Source: Bacillus rubiinfantis (GTDB lineage: Bacteria > Bacillota > Bacilli > Bacillales > Cytobacillaceae). From it: a DNA stretch of 64,000 nt. The notes beneath the pieces were generated by a model that saw nothing but the letters and a program-made list of their open reading frames with translations, was not told where the DNA came from and did no database searches. Location: the NCBI GenBank assembly GCA_000752035.1, contig CCFE01000010.1, positions 121,768 through 185,767 of the forward strand, written 5' to 3'. The position numbers were made by a program, and so were the translations under genes. Below, piece by piece: positions 49,895-59,019 of the stretch (position 1 is its first letter; each line of letters starts with the position of its first letter).

Positions 49895-51292
49895 TTAGCC
49901 TCTTTTCCACCGTGTTCCTTGCGGAGTATCCTCCAATATGATATTCATTTCCTTTAATTGATCGCGGATTTGATCTGCTAATTGGAAGTTACGGTCTTTT
50001 CTTGCTTGGATTCGCTGCTCAATTAAGGCATCGATTTCTTCATCGAGCATTTCTTCCTTTCCAAGTGTAAGACCGAGAACAGCGAATAGCTGCTCAAACT
50101 CCGATGTAAACGCATCAATTACCCCGACAGCTGTATTTTTTTCCCGTAAATAATAATTGGCTAATTTAGACAGTTCAAATAGCACGGAAATGGCTAGTGC
50201 TGTGTTAAAATCATCATCCATCGCCTCAATAAATTGATTCCGTAAAGATGTGATCTTATCCAGCCATTCTTGATTATTGTCGGTTAAATTAGCACTTGCC
50301 TCTCTACGATGCTTTAAGTTCTGATAGGAGGTACTTAACCGATCGAATGCTGCTTTAGTACTTTCTAACAGCTCCTCGCTATAGTTTATTGGATTGCGAT
50401 AATGAACGGAAAGCATAAAGAAGCGTAGCACCTGCGGATTATGCTTTTTAATAATGTCATGGACTAACACAAAGTTCCCGAGTGACTTTGACATTTTTTC
50501 ATTATCGATATTGATGTAACCATTGTGCATCCAATAATTAGCGAATGTTTTTCCTGAGAGAGCTTCTGACTGCGCTATTTCATTTTCATGGTGCGGGAAG
50601 GTTAAATCCTGACCACCCGCATGGATATCAATCGTTTCGCCAAGGTATTTCTTAGCCATTGCTGAACATTCAATATGCCAACCTGGTCTGCCCAGCCCCC
50701 ACGGACTTTCCCAGAAAATTTCTCCTTCCTTTGCCGCCTTCCACAACGCAAAGTCGAGATCGTCCTCCTTTTTGTTACCAACCTCAATTCGGGCACCGAC
50801 CTGCAGCTCGTCAATCGACTGATGAGAAAGCTTGCCGTATTCATCAAAGCTGCGGGTTCTGAAATAGACATCACCTTGTGACTCGTAAGCGTACCCTTTT
50901 TCAACCAGCTGGCTGATAAAATCAATAATAATATCCATATTTTCCATAACGCGAGGATGGATGTCCGCCCGTTTACATCCAAGCGCCGACACATCTTCAA
51001 AGTATGCTTCAATAAAGCGATTGGCTATTGTTGGAACATCCTCTCCGAGTTGGTTAGCAGCACGGATTAATTTATCATCGACATCAGTAAAGTTGGACAC
51101 ATATTGAACTTCATAGCCGCGATATTCAAAATAACGACGGACTGTATCAAATACAATGGCTGGGCGGGCATTGCCAATATGAATGTAATTATAGACTGTT
51201 GGGCCGCAGACATACATCTTTACTTTGCCTTCTTCTAGCGGCACGAAGACTTCCTTTTTTCTCGTTAGTGTATTATATAAATGAATTGCCAT
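49895..51292 (-). CDS. cysS: Cysteinyl-tRNA synthetase
   Basis: A 465-residue class I synthetase. The HIGH-type motif is YNYIHIGNARP, zinc ligands include the early CGPT, then CSAMAKKYLG and HHENEIAQSEA, and the KMSKS loop is KMSKSLGN. C-terminal helical anticodon-binding region ends RWKRG. Its ATG overlaps the cysE stop by one base (TAATG), so synthesis and charging of cysteine are coupled under one T-box. Confidence 0.98.
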   Translation of the reverse strand: MAIHLYNTLTRKKEVFVPLEEGKVKMYVCGPTVYNYIHIGNARPAIVFDTVRRYFEYRGYEVQYVSNFTDVDDKLIRAANQLGEDVPTIANRFIEAYFEDVSALGCKRADIHPRVMENMDIIIDFISQLVEKGYAYESQGDVYFRTRSFDEYGKLSHQSIDELQVGARIEVGNKKEDDLDFALWKAAKEGEIFWESPWGLGRPGWHIECSAMAKKYLGETIDIHAGGQDLTFPHHENEIAQSEALSGKTFANYWMHNGYINIDNEKMSKSLGNFVLVHDIIKKHNPQVLRFFMLSVHYRNPINYSEELLESTKAAFDRLSTSYQNLKHRREASANLTDNNQEWLDKITSLRNQFIEAMDDDFNTALAISVLFELSKLANYYLREKNTAVGVIDAFTSEFEQLFAVLGLTLGKEEMLDEEIDALIEQRIQARKDRNFQLADQIRDQLKEMNIILEDTPQGTRWKRG

Positions 51293-51942
51293 TACTCTTT
51301 AATCCTTTCTGTTTTTAGTTCTGCTAATTCGCGTTTCAGATGATTCAGCTCCACCTGAAGTTCCTTAAAGCGATCGGCCACTGGATCAGGTAAATCACTG
51401 TGGTTTAAATCCCGATTGATTCGTTTACCATCTTGAATCACTACTCTACCAGGTATCCCGACCACGGTCGAATTCGGTGGAACCTCTTTTAACACAACCG
51501 AGCCGCCGCCAATTTTTGAGTTTTCACCAATCGTAATCGAACCAAGAACTTTTGCCCCGGTAGCAATGAGGACATTATCCTTAATCGTAGGATGGCGTTT
51601 TCCCTTTTCTTTGCCGGTTCCCCCTAAGGTTACACCTTGATAAATGGTAACATTATCCCCTATTTCACAGGTTTCCCCAATCACCACGCCCATCCCATGG
51701 TCGATAAAAAATCTTCGACCAATCTTGGCTCCAGGATGGATTTCTATACCGGTAAAAAAGCGGCTTGTTTGGGAAATGACCCGTGCCAGAAAAAATAACT
51801 TCCGCTTATAAAGCGCATGGGCAATTCGGTGTGACCAAATGGCATGCAAACCGGAATACGTTAAAATCACTTCTAAATAAGATCTTGCAGCTGGGTCTTG
51901 ATCAAATACAACCTCAACATCTTCCTTCATCATTTTAAACAT
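51292..51942 (-). CDS. cysE: Serine O-acetyltransferase
   Basis: A 216-residue left-handed beta-helix enzyme making O-acetylserine, first step of cysteine synthesis. Typical segments are GIEIHPGAKIGRRFFIDHGMGVVIGETCEIGDN and QGVTLGGTGK, with the catalytic histidine in the first, and SKIGGGSVVLKEVPPNSTVVGIPGRVV. The ATG at 51942 is chosen because GGAGGGGG lies 6 bases upstream. It follows the Cys T-box. Confidence 0.96.
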   Translation of the reverse strand: MFKMMKEDVEVVFDQDPAARSYLEVILTYSGLHAIWSHRIAHALYKRKLFFLARVISQTSRFFTGIEIHPGAKIGRRFFIDHGMGVVIGETCEIGDNVTIYQGVTLGGTGKEKGKRHPTIKDNVLIATGAKVLGSITIGENSKIGGGSVVLKEVPPNSTVVGIPGRVVIQDGKRINRDLNHSDLPDPVADRFKELQVELNHLKRELAELKTERIKE

Positions 51943-51979
51943 TTCCATCCCCCTCCAATCTCCCTATCTGTAGAAAAAA

Positions 51980-52260
51980 TAAAAAAACGTCTCTGTCGAT
52001 ATGACAGAGACGCTTACGGCGTGGTTCCACTCTGATTAGGCAACTGCAATTATCGCAGCTTCAGTCGATAAAGCTTGATTGCCTCACTCATACCTGTTAA
52101 CGGAAAGGTTCCGCCCAAATCTACTTAAGGTGTTAATTCCTTTTTTGAAATGGGGCTCAGAGGTGCATTTCGAAAAACGAGCGGCTTAAACCACTTTCAG
52201 CCGGTGATGGTTCTCTCTTTTAAGCATTCATTTTTCTACTTTTCCTCTTCAACGGTTTAA
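51980..52260 (-). ncRNA. T-box leader, tRNA-Cys specific
   Basis: The conserved T-box sequence reads AGAGTGGAACCACGCC at 52018-52033 (minus strand). Upstream, the specifier region reads AAATGCACC, with TGC (52165-52167) as the likely Cys specifier codon. A perfect GCGTCTCTGTC/GACAGAGACG terminator with a T run follows at 51981-52012. The leader stands before cysE-cysS, so uncharged tRNA-Cys would allow read-through into both genes. Confidence 0.93.
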
Positions 52261-52307
52261 TCAATTTAAATATTGTATATTTACTATATTACATTTTTGC
52301 TCTGATG

Positions 52308-53765
52308 TTAACCAATAATTTGCTGAAGTCTTTGTTGAACTTTTTGTTTACCTAAAAGTTCGATTGCTTTTGGTAAATCCGGCCCATGCGTCTGACCAGT
52401 TACCGCAGAACGAATCGGCATAAACAGATTTTTTCCTTTTTGGCCTGTTGACTTTTGTACTGCCTTCATAGCCGCTTTTATTTCATCAGCTTTAAAACAT
52501 TCTAACCCCTCAAGCTCTTGGGAGAAGGCCTTTAATACTTCTGGTACCTGTTCCCCGGCAAGTACCTCTTTCGCCTCATCCTCAAACACTACTTGTTCTT
52601 GGAAGAACAGATCAGAAAGCTCGACAATTTCGGCACCAAAGCTCATTTTTTCTTGCAATAAAGACACTAAGCTGCGAACCCAGTCCTTTTCAGCCGCAGT
52701 CATATTTTCTGGAATGCGTCCAGCTTTAATCAGATGTGGCAAAGCAAGATCTACTACCCTGTCAAGCTCAACCTTTTTCATGTACTGGTTATTCATCCAT
52801 GTAAGCTTCTGCTTATCGAATAAAGCCGGAGATTTGGACAATCGGCTGGCATCAAATAATTGAATAAATTCATCCTTCGAGTAAAGCTCTTCTTCACCAG
52901 CTGGCGACCATCCAAGCAAGGTAATGAAATTAAAGATTGCCTCTGGCAGATAGCCAAGTTCTTCATATTGTTCAATAAATTGAATAATTGATTCATCACG
53001 TTTGCTTAATTTTTTTCGGCTTTCATTCACAATCAACGTCATATGTCCAAAAATTGGCGGTTTCCAGCCTAATGCCTCATAGACCATTAACTGCTTAGGA
53101 GTGTTTGAAATATGGTCATCACCGCGAAGCACATGGGAAATCTCCATTAAATAATCATCGATAGCAACGGCAAAATTATAGGTTGGCGTTCCGTCTTTTT
53201 TGACGATAACCCAGTCGCCTATTCCCTCAGATTCAAAGGAAACAACCCCTTTTACCATATCATCAAACGTATAGGTTCTGCCCTCAGGGACGACAATACG
53301 AATACTTGGCTGGCGTCCTTGACGCTCAAGTTCAGCCCGCTGTTCTGCAGTCAAATGACGGCATTTTCCGGAATAATGCGGCGTCTCACCGCGAGTCATC
53401 TGTTCTTCCCGCTCAGCTTCTAATTCTTCTTCCGTGCAGTAACATTTATAAGCTTGTCCGCTTTCTAACAATTGCTTATAGTACTGTTCGTAAATATCAT
53501 TTCGTTCTGATTGACGATACGGTCCATATTCCCCACCGACATCAACACTCTCATCCCAATCGATTCCCAGCCATTTTAAATACTTTAATTGGCTTTGCTC
53601 GCCACCAGCAATATTCCGCTTTTTATCTGTATCTTCAATGCGGATAATAAATTTCCCACCCTTGTTGCGGGCAAATAAATAATTAAATAGTGCTGTTCTG
53701 GCGTTTCCGATATGTAAATGTCCGGTTGGACTAGGAGCATATCTTACACGTATTTCATTAGCCAT
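52308..53765 (-). CDS. gltX: Glutamyl-tRNA synthetase
   Basis: A 485-residue class I synthetase. The HIGH-type motif is PSPTGHLHIGNARTALF and the KMSKS-type loop is KLSKRDES. Cysteines CYCTEEE and CRHL in the middle mark a zinc region. ATG at 53765 is chosen over the adjacent one at 53768 for spacing from GTGAGG. Most Bacillaceae lack GlnRS, so this enzyme probably also charges tRNA-Gln for later amidation; that is family knowledge, not shown here. Confidence 0.97.
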   Translation of the reverse strand: MANEIRVRYAPSPTGHLHIGNARTALFNYLFARNKGGKFIIRIEDTDKKRNIAGGEQSQLKYLKWLGIDWDESVDVGGEYGPYRQSERNDIYEQYYKQLLESGQAYKCYCTEEELEAEREEQMTRGETPHYSGKCRHLTAEQRAELERQGRQPSIRIVVPEGRTYTFDDMVKGVVSFESEGIGDWVIVKKDGTPTYNFAVAIDDYLMEISHVLRGDDHISNTPKQLMVYEALGWKPPIFGHMTLIVNESRKKLSKRDESIIQFIEQYEELGYLPEAIFNFITLLGWSPAGEEELYSKDEFIQLFDASRLSKSPALFDKQKLTWMNNQYMKKVELDRVVDLALPHLIKAGRIPENMTAAEKDWVRSLVSLLQEKMSFGAEIVELSDLFFQEQVVFEDEAKEVLAGEQVPEVLKAFSQELEGLECFKADEIKAAMKAVQKSTGQKGKNLFMPIRSAVTGQTHGPDLPKAIELLGKQKVQQRLQQIIG

Positions 53766-53834
53766 CATAATGCCTCACTTTTCCAGTTGGTTTCATCTGA
53801 TTCATTTTACCACTATGATTTAACGGGATAAAGT

Positions 53835-54317
53835 CTAAATCTCCACCTTTTTTAAAAGCACAACTGCTTGAGCGGCAATCCCTTCGCCTCTGCCTGTAAA
53901 ACCTAGCTTTTCGGTAGTAGTGGCCTTGATATTAATCTGGCCCAGCTCAGCTTCCAAAATATCGGCAATTCTCGTTTGCATTTGCTCAATGTAAGGAGCC
54001 ATTTTTGGTTTTTGAGCAATAATGGTACAATCTGCATTCACCAGTTCATAACCTTTTTCTTTGACCAATTGCCAGACATGCTCCATCAACTTTGCAGAAT
54101 CAGCATCTTTATATTCCGGGTCAGTGTCTGGAAAGTGTTTGCCGATATCCCCTTCGCCAATCGCGCCTAGGCACGCATCTGATACCGTATGTAATAAGAC
54201 ATCCGCGTCAGAGTGGCCTAGCAAGCCTTTTTCATAAGGAATCGTAATGCCGCCAATAATGAGCGGTCGCCCTTCAGCCAATTGATGCACATCAAAGCCT
54301 TGTCCAATTCGAAACAT
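53835..54317 (-). CDS. ispF: 2-C-methyl-D-erythritol 2,4-cyclodiphosphate synthase
   Basis: A 160-residue trimeric enzyme of the MEP isoprenoid pathway. RIGQGFDVHQLAEGRPLIIGG has the metal-binding Asp and His, GHSDADVLLHTVSDACLGA the third ligand, and ATTTEKLGFTGRGEGIAAQAV the substrate loop. ATG at 54317 is chosen for spacing from AAGGGG. It follows ispD by 15 bases. Confidence 0.97.
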   Translation of the reverse strand: MFRIGQGFDVHQLAEGRPLIIGGITIPYEKGLLGHSDADVLLHTVSDACLGAIGEGDIGKHFPDTDPEYKDADSAKLMEHVWQLVKEKGYELVNADCTIIAQKPKMAPYIEQMQTRIADILEAELGQINIKATTTEKLGFTGRGEGIAAQAVVLLKKVEI

Positions 54318-54332
54318 CCTCATAACCCCTTT

Positions 54333-55034
54333 CTAACGTTCATGCCCACATTGGGACTTTCGCTTTTTTAATATTGCCTCGGCAAAATATAGATCTTCCG
54401 GTGTAGTTAGTTTTATATTATCATAATCACCCTCGACAATCGCTATCGGATGGCCTAACCGCTCGACTAGGCTTGCATCGTCTGTCCCAATATAGTTATC
54501 AGCCGCCGCCTTTTGATAGGCCTTCAATAAAAGGTCAGCGCGAAAAGCTTGTGGGGTTTGAATTGCCCACAAGCTTTCGCGTTCTACTGTACTTTCAACC
54601 ACACCATTTTTTACCTTTTTCATTGTATCTTTGGCTGGAACCGCTACAATTGTAGCTCCTGCCTTCTCCGCTTGCTCCACTAACCGCTGTATGGTTTCTC
54701 GACGAATAAATGGTCTTGCACCATCATGGACGAGAATAATTCCAGTGCCTTTAACTGTTTTTAAGGCATTATATATGCTATGCTGCCGCTCCTTACCACC
54801 ATGGACAAAACCACATACCTTATCGAGTTGATAATGTTCCACTAATGCCCTGCAGCCATCTTCGTCATGAGGATGAATTGCTAGCGTAATGCCCGTACAG
54901 GCAGCATCGGCTTCAAATACCTTTATGGTATGAACAAGGACTGGAATGCCCTCAAGTTCAAGCAAGAGCTTATTTTTTCCCGCTCCCATCCGCTTCCCCT
55001 GACCGGCAGCAGGAATAATGACTTCATAAGTCAT
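54333..55034 (-). CDS. ispD: 2-C-methyl-D-erythritol 4-phosphate cytidylyltransferase
   Basis: A 233-residue nucleotidyltransferase that activates MEP with CTP. The CTP-binding loop is IIPAAGQGKRMGAGKNK, followed by VHGGKERQHSIYNAL, LVHDGARPFI and VPAKDTMK, and the C-terminal TPEDLYFAEAIL. ATG at 55034 (MTYEVII) follows TGAGGTTG. It lies directly upstream of ispF, the next-but-one step. Confidence 0.96.
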   Translation of the reverse strand: MTYEVIIPAAGQGKRMGAGKNKLLLELEGIPVLVHTIKVFEADAACTGITLAIHPHDEDGCRALVEHYQLDKVCGFVHGGKERQHSIYNALKTVKGTGIILVHDGARPFIRRETIQRLVEQAEKAGATIVAVPAKDTMKKVKNGVVESTVERESLWAIQTPQAFRADLLLKAYQKAAADNYIGTDDASLVERLGHPIAIVEGDYDNIKLTTPEDLYFAEAILKKRKSQCGHER

Positions 55035-55067
55035 AGTAAACAACCTCATTCTTTCTCTTCTAAAAAA

Positions 55068-56156
55068 TCACAAAGCTTTCTCTAAAAGTTTGGGTTTTGC
55101 AAAAATCATTCTGCCGGCTGATGTTTGTAGCACACTGGTTACCAGAACTTCAATTCTTTTCCCAATGAATTCTCTACCTTCTTCGACAACAATCATCGTT
55201 CCATCATCAAGATAGGCAACCCCTTGATGATATTCCTTGCCATCCTTAATGACTTGCACTGTCAATTCCTCTCCAGGGAGAACGACTGGTTTTACAGCGT
55301 TTGCTAGGTCATTTATGTTTAAAACAGGAACATTTTGTAATTCACAAACTTTATTTAGATTAAAATCATTTGTAACAAGAATACCGCCTGTTAATTTAGC
55401 CAGTTTAACAAGCTTAGAGTCGACCTCTTGGATTTCTTCAAAGTCGCCTTCGTAAATCTCTACATTAATGGCCAGCTCTTTTTGAATTCGATTTAAAATA
55501 TCCAGACCTCTTCTGCCGCGATTCCGCTTTAATACATCTGAAGAATCAGCGATATGTTGCAGCTCCTCAAGGACAAACTGGGGAATAACAATGGTTCCTT
55601 CTAAAAAACCAGTTTGGCAGATATCAGCAACCCGTCCATCAATAATTACACTAGTATCCAGAATTTTCAATGATTGCTTTGAGGTTTTTTCACTTTCCTC
55701 TTCCGCCACTTTTTTCTTACTTGCCCCCCGGCCAAATAGACCTAATAGCTCATCGCGTTTTTTAAAACCAACTTGGAAACCTAGGTATCCAAATAATAAT
55801 GTTAATAAGATAGGGGCTACTTCATTAACGATTGGTACTTGCACAGCATTGAGTGCAAAACCGATTAAAAACGCAACCAATAACCCAAATATTAGACCAA
55901 TACTGCCGAATAATACATCGGTTACGGGAATTTTCACTAATGAGTCTTCAGCCCATTTCATAAAATTAAACACATGATCCACTGCCCAAAAGGTAAGAAG
56001 ATAAAAAATAATAGCACCTATAATCGCGGTAACATAGGAATTATTGATAAGTGAAACTCCTGCCAAACCTATAGCTTTAAACAATTCCGGTAAAAACAGT
56101 ATTCCAAGCGTACCGCCAATGATGAGGAAGCATGCTTGCACAATTCGTTTTAACAT
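55068..56156 (-). CDS. yacL: Membrane PIN-TRAM protein YacL
   Basis: A 362-residue protein. Four hydrophobic segments fill roughly residues 1-140. A PIN nuclease-like domain follows (KILDTSVIIDGRVADIC, VLEELQHIADSSD, LVTNDFNLNKV), with acidic residues conserved, and a C-terminal TRAM domain (VAYLDDGTMIVVEEGREFIGKRIEVLVTS). The ATG at 56156 has a perfect AGGAGGTG. Function is not established; RNA binding or cleavage at the membrane is inferred from the domains. Confidence 0.9.
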   Translation of the reverse strand: MLKRIVQACFLIIGGTLGILFLPELFKAIGLAGVSLINNSYVTAIIGAIIFYLLTFWAVDHVFNFMKWAEDSLVKIPVTDVLFGSIGLIFGLLVAFLIGFALNAVQVPIVNEVAPILLTLLFGYLGFQVGFKKRDELLGLFGRGASKKKVAEEESEKTSKQSLKILDTSVIIDGRVADICQTGFLEGTIVIPQFVLEELQHIADSSDVLKRNRGRRGLDILNRIQKELAINVEIYEGDFEEIQEVDSKLVKLAKLTGGILVTNDFNLNKVCELQNVPVLNINDLANAVKPVVLPGEELTVQVIKDGKEYHQGVAYLDDGTMIVVEEGREFIGKRIEVLVTSVLQTSAGRMIFAKPKLLEKAL

Positions 56157-56277
56157 TTCTTCACCTCCTCTATTCATTATAAACATATTCAAGTGATTGA
56201 AACCGTCGTTTTCCAATAATTTTTCTAAATTGTAAACAGATTTACAGCAATGACCATGTTAAAATCTACCTGTTCAT

Positions 56278-56306
56278 AGGGTAGCATTAGAAAAAATGAC
56301 TGTCAA
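56278..56306 (-). promoter_or_regulatory. yacL promoter
   Basis: On the minus strand TTGACA (56301-56306) and TACCCT (56278-56283) are 17 bases apart in the 252-base gap between disA and yacL. The -10 is imperfect. Confidence 0.5.
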
Positions 56307-56408
56307 ATAAATTGAAATATAAAATTTTAACATAGTTCAAAAGTTCTAGCAATACTTTTTTATCCCGCCTTAACAGGCAGTAAGACCCCCATTGATGGAT
56401 GTTTCACT

Positions 56409-57482
56409 TTATAAGTGACGGTCTGTATAAAGCCTTTCTCTTATTAGCTTAAAGCCTTCTTTAATTTTCCTCGCCCGAACCTCGCCTATTCCTTCCACCT
56501 CATCGAGCTCCTCCACCGTTGCCGAGATGATACTGCAGAGATCACCAAAGGCAGCAATTAAATTTTCAATAATGATAACCGGCAGCCTTGGGATTTTATG
56601 CAAGATTCGATAACCACGCGGTTTTTTATGTTCATCAAGATGGACATACCCCAAATAACCCATCATTTTTAATAGGGCCAAATCCTCAATATTGCTAGTG
56701 TTTACTAAAGCTTGAATCCGTTGCAACACTTCCACTGGCTTAACATCACGACTAAAGGCATAATCTTTAATCACTAACATCATTTCCTCTTCGAGTTCAG
56801 TTAGAATTTCATTCATCTGCAGTCGAATAAGTCGTCCTTCTGTTCCCAACTCATATAAATAAGTTAATAGCTCATTTTTTATTTTTAACACCATTTCAAA
56901 ACGGTGCAGGACCAACAGGAAGTCATTATATGTCACAGATTCCTCAAACTCTAAGATACTGAAATTTGTTATCGTTTGTTCCATGACAACTTTATATTTT
57001 TCCAATGTTTGAATTGCCTGATTCGCCTTTGTTAAAATAACAGCTATATCTTTTAACGCATAGCGATTATTGCCTTGGTACAAGGTTATCACATTTCGCC
57101 GTTGCGAAATAGCGATGACAAGCGCCTTTGTTTGCTTAGCAACCCGCTCAGCTGTTCGATGCCGCATACCGGTTTCTGAGGAGGGGATTTCTGAATCTGG
57201 AGCCAACTGGGCATTGGCAAAAAGAATTTTATTCGCAGAGTCATTTAAAATAATTGCCCCATCCATTTTAGCTAATTCATATAAATAACTGGGGGAAAAT
57301 GGACAATTAATCGCAAAACCGCCATCAACCGCATTTTTTACTTTATCATTATAGCCAATAACAATGAGTCCGCCAGTATTCGCCCGAAGAACATTGTCAA
57401 GCCCCTCACGAATAGGCGTGCCTGGGGCGATTAACTTTAATACATCAATGATCGACTGTTCGCCTAGCTTCTTTTGCTCCAT
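56409..57482 (-). CDS. disA: DNA integrity scanning diadenylate cyclase DisA
   Basis: A 357-residue c-di-AMP synthase. The DAC domain carries D74-G75-A76 and R107-H108-R109, the catalytic signatures. A helical spine follows, and the C-terminal helix-hairpin-helix domain contains TVEELDEVEGIGEVRARKIKEG, which binds branched DNA. It follows radA by 3 bases; in B. subtilis RadA and DisA interact during DNA damage and sporulation. Confidence 0.98.
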   Translation of the reverse strand: MEQKKLGEQSIIDVLKLIAPGTPIREGLDNVLRANTGGLIVIGYNDKVKNAVDGGFAINCPFSPSYLYELAKMDGAIILNDSANKILFANAQLAPDSEIPSSETGMRHRTAERVAKQTKALVIAISQRRNVITLYQGNNRYALKDIAVILTKANQAIQTLEKYKVVMEQTITNFSILEFEESVTYNDFLLVLHRFEMVLKIKNELLTYLYELGTEGRLIRLQMNEILTELEEEMMLVIKDYAFSRDVKPVEVLQRIQALVNTSNIEDLALLKMMGYLGYVHLDEHKKPRGYRILHKIPRLPVIIIENLIAAFGDLCSIISATVEELDEVEGIGEVRARKIKEGFKLIRERLYTDRHL

Positions 57483-57485
57483 CCG

Positions 57486-58865
57486 TTATCCCCCTAATGT
57501 TGCTTTCAAAGCATCTGCCACCGTGGAGACTCCAATCAATTCTACTCCATTCGGTCCGGTCCAGCCTCCTAAATTATTAGCAGGCAGGATAACCCGCTCA
57601 AATCCAAGTTTTGCTGCCTCTTGAACACGCTGTTCAATCCTTGACACTCTTCTTACCTCTCCAGTTAAACCCACTTCACCAATTATGCAATCCGTCGGTC
57701 TTGTTGGCTTATCACGAAAGCTCGAAGCAATACTAACGGCTACGGCTAGGTCAATGGCTGGTTCATCCAGCTTCACTCCCCCGGCAACCTTGACATAAGC
57801 ATCCTGGTTCGCCAGCAGCATCCCCACCCGCTTTTCTAATACAGCCATTAATAATGGCACGCGATTATGATCAATCCCGGTGGCCATTCTTCGTGGGTTT
57901 CCGAAACTTGTCGGCGATATCAATGCTTGAATTTCGACTAGGACTGGTCGAGTTCCTTCCATCGAAGCCACTACGGTCGAGCCCGATGCCCCCCGGGAGC
58001 GTTCTTCCAGAAAAATTTCCGAGGGATTTGCGACCTCTTCCAAGCCGGCCTCCTTCATTTCAAAAATTCCCATCTCATTCGTGGACCCAAACCGATTCTT
58101 TACTGCCCGCAATATTCTAAACGTATGGTGTCTTTCTCCCTCAAAATAAAGAACCGTATCAACCATATGTTCCAGTAATCGTGGGCCAGCAATCGAGCCT
58201 TCTTTTGTCACATGACCGACAATAAAAATGGCTACACCTTTGGTCTTACCTATTCTCATTAATTCTGATGTACACTCACGAACTTGGGAAACACTTCCTG
58301 GAGCTGACGTTACGTCTGGATGAAAGACGGTTTGAATCGAGTCAATAATAACGCAGCTTGGATTTGTTTGCTCAATTGTTCGATTAATCTCTTCTAAGTT
58401 CGTTTCTGCATAAACTAACAAATTCTCTGTTGTAATCCCTAACCGCTCCGCTCGTAGCTTTGTTTGTCGTAATGATTCTTCACCCGATATGTATAGGACT
58501 TGATTTCCCTTTTTCGCAAGCTGTGAGGATACTTGCAGCAACAATGTTGATTTACCAATCCCTGGGTCGCCGCCAATTAACACTAATGACCCTCTCACAA
58601 CACCACCGCCAAGAACACGATTAAGCTCTGCTAAATCAGTTTTTATTCGTGGTTCACTAACTACTTCAATCGAGGTGATTGGGGTCGGCTTTGCTGCCAA
58701 TGTCGTGCCTTGTGAATGGGCAAAGGCTCCCCTTCTCGCTGTACCTGTTATTTCCACTTCCTCAACCATTTTATTCCATGTGCCACACCCGGGGCATTTC
58801 CCCATCCATTTTGGTGATTCATAGCCGCATTCTTGACAAATAAACTTTGTTTTACGTTTTACCAT
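57486..58865 (-). CDS. radA: DNA repair protein RadA (Sms)
   Basis: A 459-residue RecA-like helicase. The N-terminal zinc finger is C10/C13 and C24/C27. The ATPase has Walker A GGDPGIGKSTLLLQ, the KNRFG motif in VKNRFGSTNEMG, and a C-terminal Lon-like domain with VKLDEPAIDLAVAVSIASS. The ATG at 58865 (MVKRKTKFICQEC) gives the family N-terminus; the longer frame to 58958 runs into the clpC terminator. Confidence 0.97.
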   Translation of the reverse strand: MVKRKTKFICQECGYESPKWMGKCPGCGTWNKMVEEVEITGTARRGAFAHSQGTTLAAKPTPITSIEVVSEPRIKTDLAELNRVLGGGVVRGSLVLIGGDPGIGKSTLLLQVSSQLAKKGNQVLYISGEESLRQTKLRAERLGITTENLLVYAETNLEEINRTIEQTNPSCVIIDSIQTVFHPDVTSAPGSVSQVRECTSELMRIGKTKGVAIFIVGHVTKEGSIAGPRLLEHMVDTVLYFEGERHHTFRILRAVKNRFGSTNEMGIFEMKEAGLEEVANPSEIFLEERSRGASGSTVVASMEGTRPVLVEIQALISPTSFGNPRRMATGIDHNRVPLLMAVLEKRVGMLLANQDAYVKVAGGVKLDEPAIDLAVAVSIASSFRDKPTRPTDCIIGEVGLTGEVRRVSRIEQRVQEAAKLGFERVILPANNLGGWTGPNGVELIGVSTVADALKATLGG

Positions 58866-58943
58866 CGATACTCTTTCCTCTCGTTCCTTAGGCAGGCAGA
58901 ATTGTTTTATCAAAGCTAGATAACCAGATAACTCTTTTCTGCT

Positions 58944-58986
58944 GAAAAAAAGAGGCACACGATATATGTTTATTCACGTGTACCTC
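58944..58986 (-). terminator. Intrinsic terminator after clpC
   Basis: GAGGTACACG and CGTGTGCCTC pair on the minus strand and are followed by TTTTTTT. It lies 33 bases beyond the clpC stop, closing the ctsR operon before radA. Confidence 0.85.
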
Positions 58987-59019
58987 AACCATGTTATTCA
59001 TGAATACATAGTTTTATTT

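Noticed and set aside
56361..56385. CTGCCT/AGGCGG hairpin between disA and yacL as a terminator
   Set aside because: The stem is followed by an A run, not a T run, on the transcribed strand.
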